Shown in pieces: positions 58,063 through 64,000 of a DNA stretch of 64,000 bases. Below the pieces are notes generated by a model that worked only from the letters and a program-made list of their open reading frames with translations, had not been told where the DNA came from and searched no databases. Both the position numbers and the translations under genes were made by a program. Each line of letters starts with the position of its first letter. Position 1 is the stretch's first letter. Source of the stretch: Gentiana macrophylla (taxonomy: Eukaryota > Streptophyta > Magnoliopsida > Gentianales > Gentianaceae); NCBI GenBank assembly GCA_026214975.1, contig JAOBSW010001251.1, forward strand, positions 1-64,000. Reading direction: 5' to 3'.

Positions 58063-58078
58063 TGGTATCTGAGCCAGG
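58063..58078 (+). other. Primer binding site of B family (tRNA-Met type)
   Basis: TGGTATCTGAGCCAGG, a close match to the initiator tRNA-Met complement used by copia elements, starts two bases after the LTR. Confidence 0.82.
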
Positions 58079-58512
58079 TTAAAACGATTTTGCGATCTTG
58101 ATTACATAATTAATTAATTAGGAGTGGAATTGAATAAAAATTGCATCTTTTATATGTTAATTATATTTATGCATATTGAATGTTCTTGGTTGACGAGATG
58201 GATTGTGGTTGGTACTTGTTTACCGATAGATCTGTTGTAAACCCGTTTTTCTAGGTATAAGAAATTATGTAAATTATTTGTTGTAATTTATTTTCCTAGT
58301 AATTAGAATTTATATCAAATCGGTGGCACTGTTGTATTAATTAAATATTTGTAAAACATCAGCAAAGCAAGTCCATAGCATGGTGGTAAGGAAGCGTGTT
58401 TCATATCATATTAACTGCGGTTCGATGCTCCATGTATGCAATTTTTGGGAGTTTTTTCAAATAAAGGATCTGTTTATTTTGAAAAATAAAAGAAGAAAAA
58501 ATACAGCTTTTA

Positions 58513-58567
58513 GGATTCAAACCCATGTGGTGAAGGTAGAGAAGGAGCACGCTGACCAATTCGGCTA
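58513..58567 (-). other. tRNA-like A and B box pair (SINE-like)
   Basis: On the - strand TAGCCGAATTGG (58567-58556) resembles a tRNA A box and GGGTTTGAATCC (58524-58513) a B box, 31 bases apart, the spacing of an internal RNA polymerase III promoter. The segment is absent from B1 at the same place, so it came in after the two copies split. A forward GGTTCGATGCTCC also lies at 58419-58431. No full tRNA fold is visible. Confidence 0.4.
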
Positions 58568-58607
58568 CAATGATATTAGTGAAGATTTCGGCCAGCAAAT
58601 TAATATA

Positions 58608-58705
58608 CGGATCTGCCACATATTCTTTTAGTTAGAAATTTGTAAATCAATTAAAACGGATCTGCCACATATTCTTTTAGTTAGAAATTTGTAAATCAAT
58701 TAAAA
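58608..58705 (+). repeat. Perfect 49-bp tandem duplication
   Basis: Two exact copies of a 49-bp unit starting CGGATCTGCCACATATTC (58608-58656 and 58657-58705). They are identical, so the duplication is recent or an assembly error. Confidence 0.85.
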
Positions 58706-60160
58706 TGGGTTTAGGGTTTTTTCTATTTAATAGATTAGATACAGGGGTTCCAACGATCCATCTTAGTGGTTTACTTTTTCGCATTTATTTTCTTATGTGA
58801 TTATTTATGTGATATTACAATGTCATGCATCATATTCATGAATTCCACTCCTAGCATATGCATACATGTAGAAAATTAATTTTAGCATTAATTAGACATG
58901 TATGAACACGATAATTAATTTAGATCAATAATTAATTAAATTAATTAAAGGAAACGGAATTTTATCGGGATATAAAATCACATGATAAACTTGATTTAGG
59001 ATTATGAATCCTTCTGGGTTTTGGTCATGTACTGTCTACATAAATTAGAATTTTGATAATAAAAAAATTGGAAAATTATGAAAAATTGGACACCAACTAG
59101 ACGGTAGTTGGAACCGATAAGTTGGTGGGTTTTTTTTTCTTAATTTATTGTTTTTCGAATTATTGGAAAATTCTATAATCCTAAAACTTTTATCATGACT
59201 AATTAGGATCATAAAATTCTCTGTGAATTTTATTCGTGTAGTGTCTACACAAGAAATTTCTAAATATTTGAAAAATTGGAAAATCATGAATATAGTGTCA
59301 CTAGTTAGACGGTATTTAGAACCGATAAACTAGTGGGAGGTTTAAATTTCATGATTTATTGTTTTCAAATTATTGGGAAATTCATAAGTCCTAATGTATT
59401 ATGATTATAAAATTCTTGGTGAAGTTTAATTGTGTAGTGACTACATAAGGAAATTTTATAAATTCTAGAAATCGGAAAATCATCAATATAGTGACACTAT
59501 TTTGATAGTATTTGGAACCGATAAAATAGTGGGATGATTAATATTTAAATATTCATGATTTATTCTTTTTCGGATAATTAAGAAATTCTGAAAATTCTAA
59601 TATGACTACCTATTTTTCAAAATAACGAGTGGGAGCGGGGAAGGTGACAACAAATCCCATGGCCTCTACTGTTGACACAAGCACGTGAGAGATTGGTGAC
59701 GCATCGTGCCGCTTTGATTTTGGCCTCTTTCGGATGGCCTTCACTGCTATCAAAATTCAAGGCTTGGCTTCCGAAAGGATAGGATTTTGAGACTCGTCGG
59801 GTCACTGACCTACCCTTCGCGGCATACTTAGGGTCTACTTAAAAATCTGCAACAGTAGGTCACACTCTAAAGGGTATTTTTGGAAATATCTTGGCTGAAA
59901 AAGGAAGGTAATCAACAATTAAATTGGGATGTCTAATTCTTAGTTAATTGTTGAGAGAGATTGTCTCAATTTAATTGTCACCTCTTTGACCTACCCGTCG
60001 GCCACACTGAGGTGTGAGATTAAATCCTTGGAATGGTAGGATAAACTGCATGCATGCCATTACGTTTATAACTCCTGAAATCATTATTTGTTGTGGTGTA
60101 TGATTTGATTTATATTTCTGTCATAATTTATTTTTCAACTACACATCATCTCAAGGTGGC
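58706..60160 (+). other. Leader of second B-family copy with covarying hairpins
   Basis: Non-coding. Three hairpins with a shared centre lie at 59091-59127, 59299-59335 and 59495-59531. The arms are CACCAACT/AGTTGGTG, CACTAGTT/AACTAGTG and CACTATTT/AAATAGTG. Between them lie small hairpins GTGTAG-TGT-CTACAC (59236-59250) and TGTGTAG-TGA-CTACATA (about 59431-59447). 59630-60160 aligns with 10070-10590 of B1 and has no clear ORF. Confidence 0.65.
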
Positions 60161-61672
60161 TAAACTGCTTAAGTAATTAAAATTGACTGATGATGACTTC
60201 GTAAAAGTGAAAAAGTAACAAGAACGTTGAACTCAATAATCGAGATGCAAATTAATTTTCGGTAGAGGATTCTCATCTTTAGCCTTCAAACTTTAGTGAC
60301 ATTGATAAGAATGTAACTGCTGTCACTCAGGATGAGCGAGAGACAAAACAAAATTAGTTCAAAGATGATGAGAATGATTTGGTATCAATCTCACAAAGAC
60401 ATCCCACAGCTCATGAGTAGTGGCTACTCAAATGAACTGCTAGTTCACGGCTATTTACTTTAAAGAAAGACGAGAATGTGAAGGTAAATGTCTACAAGTG
60501 TAAGTCATCTAAACTAAATAGGTTAAAGGCTTCACCAAAATATTAATAAAAGAATGCATGGGATATGGAAACTGATTTCGGATCACTAACCTATGAATCC
60601 TTAGAGACTTTATTAACCGGGTACATTGACCTGGAAGCTAAGTTCTTTTGTAAGACCAAGGTAGCTGGGCATTCATGATGAAGAGTAGACAATGGACAGT
60701 TATTTCAGCTAAGATAGTGAGGGATATAAGGAAACAAATTTTGGATTTTAATCCTTGAATATCGCAGAAATTTATAATCTGATTTCAAATTTGTTGGAAA
60801 GAATGGATTCACTTTCAAATTGATAATATAGTTGCCTTAAAGAAAGTGAATATGAAATTTGTATACGATTCTGAGACTCAGACTTTTGTCTGTTAAAGTC
60901 AGAACCACTAAGTAATGCTGAAAAAGGTATATGTAACACATCATAATCTATTAAGACAAATGGTTTCCATATTAAGATAAATGATTCTTCAGCATCTATT
61001 AATTAGTGCGTGTGTCCTAAAGATAAGATCTAAAGACTGGCTAAGGGTGATTCCTATCTCCTAGTCTAATAACACTATCTCAAAGGAAAAATGACTAAGT
61101 AACCTTTCAATTAGGAAAATGTAATAGAGCTGAAGAAGTATCAAAACTTGTTCATATTGACCTTCGGGGACTTATGATGGATACAATCTAGTGGGAGCTT
61201 TTAAGTAATAGACATTTTGTCTAATGACTACTCGAACCACCGATTAGTTTATCTAAATATTTGGAGGAATCTCTGATATTACCTATGAAGCGAGTATTCC
61301 ATGCTCAGATATAGGCTAAAGCATAGTTTTTGGGACTGATGCTCGGCCTACCTCCGAGTGTAACGATTTCATTGGAAGGATAAACCATGTATTGTCTTGT
61401 ATAGTTATTGATATGCTACATTACACTTCTTAACTCAATTAAGATATTAGTTGTAAAATAACGGTTTACATTATTATGTAATACCTAGAAGTCTACCTAG
61501 AAGATGCTTATGAATTTGTGAATAAAGAGTGAATTACATTTACTCCACTTCCGGAAATAGAGGCATTTAGCACTAGTGCTTGAAGGTAGGACTGAAGATT
61601 TTACATACACGTTCAGATGGTGACTATACGTGAAATATCTTAATGCAATGAGTAAAGGTTGGTTATAAGATT
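60161..61672 (+). pseudogene. B-family copia, 5' half of polyprotein remnant
   Basis: This aligns with 10600-12110 of B1 with similar decay. The integrase-start block is readable near 61080-61170 (KEKMTK-like, then VHIDLRGLM-like). It ends at 61672, where the CACTA end begins. Because 61247-61672 covers the same element region as 54008-54430, the two B halves come from different copies or from a tandem with a shared LTR. Confidence 0.6.
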
Positions 61673-64000
61673 CACTACAAGAAGAATGATATTTTGTGAC
61701 GACCAATGTTTGTCACATAGTTAGTAAATTTCGTCACATTTGGTTATCTGTGATGAAATTCGTGCGTCACTAAGGTCGTCACCTATCATAAGTCACGAAA
61801 TGTATTCAGTGACGAATTTATCACTCCTCACTTTTTTGTTTCATATGTGACGAACACTTCTTCACATATTTCCTTTTGCACTTGGTCATTTTATATACAT
61901 TAGTGACGATACGGTCGTCACTTTTGCCTTGAATAAGTGATGCCACAACCTTCTCACGTATTTTAAATTTCAGTGGCCCTCACTTCATCACATATTCATA
62001 TGATAAATGATGAAACCTTCATCCCTTAAACTAATTATATATGATCGAAGTGCACGTCACCCAATGTTTTTATTTTAACATCAAGTTCGTCACATATTCT
62101 TATAATACGTGTGATCGGGGTCAATCAGGTTATAATATACTTGACCACCATAAACCAATACTAGCAAGAGGACTAGGCCCATCATAGTATAGCTATAGTG
62201 AATCAAGGTCGATCCCACAGGGAACCAATTGTGGATCATCTTATATACACACAATTAATTAAACATGTCAAGGACATAGAGGCGGTCTACGACCAACATA
62301 AGACAAGAAAGGTAAAGACACGACTCGACACAACGTAATTAACCTCCCCAATCATAGTCTTTATCGTTTGGACCTAGATAATTTATATAATAAACTGAAC
62401 TTATTAACTGTCAATCCGTTTGTATCTATCTTAGATTGGCTACGGGAGTCATCATCTTTAACTTGACTTAGCACCGGTAGGTCACTAGATCACTGTGATA
62501 TTGTTACGTGACTTCGCCTTTTGGTGCCTCCATCTCATATAACTCACACGCTTACGACTCTAAGGATGCCGATATTGACCGTACACCTCGTCCAGGCAAC
62601 ATTCCTATGGTTAGGCGTACTTCCTAAACGATCACTCAAACTCTCGTCCAACTAACAATTACCAAGTTATAGTCTCATGCTAGTTTACGATCTACGTATA
62701 ACAAGGTGCATGCAATTCCCAAATATAAACCTACCTAGATAACATTTGAGCGTCCAAGATCAATTCATAAGCCTACTAAGAGTTTTATATCGGTATTTCC
62801 TTTTTACACGTTTTAATTAAACTAAGCGAGTAACGTAGCCATAGCCATACCCACTGAGATAATAAATTCTATTAAGTTAACCTAACCATAAAGACGTGGC
62901 TATTTAACGGATGAAAACAGGGCTCGGTCGACCGAATGATAGGGCTCGGTCGACCGAGTGAACTCATTCGGTCACCCGAATCAATTTCGTCCCCAGATTA
63001 CATCCCTGAACGTATCTCTCAGCGTTTCATCATACACAACAGATTAAACAGTAATTCGTAAAGCATTCATATAAACTAACTTAGATACGCATTAATTAAA
63101 CAATGCATGATTCATGGATAAATACTAAGTGTATGACGTAGGTATGATTAACTACATCCCTAACGTCATAGCCTAGACAAGGTATCGCCACATCCCTAAC
63201 GTCATAGCCTAGAACTACATCATCTAGCTATGATTAACTAATTCAAATGATAAAGCATAATTGGGAGGGATTAATTACTTAAAAGAAAGAAACAGAAAAT
63301 AAAGGCTTACATATTTGCAGCCCCTAAATTGCTGGAAACCCTCAAATTATTCTACATTGTATCAAAGCTATAAGATTGAAGAAAAAATGAAGGGTTTCAA
63401 GGTATGTGTTGGTGTCTAAGGTGTGTTTTACAAATTTCGTAGTTGCTGCTTATATAGAGGCTGTAACCGACCTAGGGAGGATCTAGAAGATATACACGCG
63501 AAAATCCCGTAAGTGACCGAGCCAACACTCTCGGTCGACCGAATGGATCGGCTCGGTTGACCGAGCCATTTTTACACGTGTTAAACGCGTCTTTTTGTCT
63601 GACTTGTTCCCCACTGCACGCTTGCGTGTTGATCTGATTAATCTTTCATTTAATGCTCCGATTTTCTTCCTCTATTATCTTGAGACCATTGATTGAATGA
63701 CATTAATCCTCTCGATTTGTCGTGATCTACAAAATCAGCATTTGTCGCACAATAAATCGATCTTTTAATAATAAAAACAGCTAAATACCAAATATCATAT
63801 TAATAATCACTTAACATTAAATAATAAATATAAATGAGTGATTTAATATGAAATATACATTATTAATCTCGATTTAAGGATAATGTTGATGACATTTACG
63901 GGTATAATTTGACCGTCATCAACGTGATAAATTATATGTCACATACAATATGATTATTTTATCCAGTTAAAATTTTAACATAAGCAAAAGCGCATAACAA
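61673..64000. mobile_element. CACTA-type DNA transposon end (interrupted)
   Basis: CACTACAAGAAG at 61673 is the classic terminal sequence of CACTA transposons. From 61690 to 61930 at least ten short subterminal repeats of the type GTGACGA / TCGTCAC occur in both directions, as expected for this superfamily. The three bases before it (att, 61670-61672) would be the target duplication, but the other end is beyond the window. 61930-62111 is AT-rich with further GTCAC words. The solo LTR occupies 62112-63921, and 63922-64000 resumes with GTCACAT-containing sequence. No transposase is visible. Confidence 0.7.
62112..63921 (-). mobile_element. Solo LTR related to element E
   Basis: 1810 bp, TGATCGGGGTC...CCGTCATCA. 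It aligns with the E LTRs over most of its length (shared words CACTAGATCACTGTG and ACTCTAAGGATGCCGATATT) and has the same palindromes, TCGGTCGACCGA, near 62933, 62954 and 63533, plus a variant TCGGTTGACCGA near 63553. A reverse-strand TATA box lies near 63448-63458. It is flanked by a perfect 5-bp duplication acgtg (62107-62111 and 63922-63926). No internal region is present, so it is a solo LTR. Confidence 0.88.

Noticed and set aside
58380..58631. 83-residue ORF in the B leader
   Set aside because: It crosses the tRNA-like segment and the tandem duplication, and has no homolog in B1.
58608..58705. Direct repeat as possible CRISPR-like array
   Set aside because: Only two adjacent copies without spacers, in a plant retrotransposon leader.

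Overview
This is a stretch of plant (most likely eudicot) heterochromatin-type DNA made almost entirely of nested LTR retrotransposons. I recognise no host protein-coding gene, rRNA, tRNA gene or CRISPR array. The plant origin is shown by Ty1/copia elements with a tRNA-Met type primer site (TGGTATC...), by Athila-like Ty3/gypsy elements with the characteristic primer site TGGCGCCGTTGCCGGGGA, by a Sirevirus-like copia element with a third ORF after pol, and by a CACTA transposon end.

Layout. 1-740 is unclassified. 740-2890 is a badly decayed copia pol on the + strand. From about 2900 an old Athila-like element on the + strand (called G1 here) acts as host for most of what follows. Its pieces lie at about 2901-6793 (LTR, primer site, gag, protease), 15302-17113 (RT, RNase H), 28163-28409 and 39849-40023 (integrase zinc-finger region). 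Into G1 were inserted a copia element, B1 (6794-15301); a Sirevirus-like copia on the - strand, A1 (17114-28162); and a solo LTR, D (28410-39848). D was itself split by a young non-autonomous Athila-like element, E (28861-37135), and by a solo LTR of the G3 family (37927-39380). From 40024 a second Sirevirus-like element, A2, is interrupted by a + strand relative (A3, 42141-43785) and by a nearly complete but frameshifted Athila-like element on the - strand (G3, 43786-53574). A2 resumes for about 430 bp and is cut at 54007 by B-family copia sequence. There a 3' half, an LTR and a 5' half stand in tandem (54008-61672). A CACTA end starts at 61673 and holds a solo LTR (62112-63921) with a perfect target duplication.

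Target-site duplications fit this stacking order: the innermost insertions (E, gtcag/gtcag; solo LTR at 62112, acgtg/acgtg) are perfect, while the outer ones are off by one base or more. E is the youngest looking element, with two LTRs roughly 98% alike by eye. E lacks RT, RNase H and integrase, so it must have moved with enzymes supplied in trans. The most intact protein-coding stretch is A1: protease motif, integrase, RT and a third ORF, all on the - strand.

The signals I find most worth pursuing are not genes. (i) The B-family leader carries an array of hairpins, about 200 nt apart, whose stems change in a compensatory way between copies. (ii) A short hairpin directly beside the polypurine tract of two Athila-like families keeps its pairing despite different stem bases. 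(iii) Each family has its own CpG-rich, often palindromic motif, clustered upstream of the LTR TATA box and again in the leader or before the third ORF. (iv) The B family carries a triplicated polypurine tract/LTR edge. There are also signs of a regional sequence-quality artefact (CAG/CTG read as CG) that may inflate the apparent number of broken genes.
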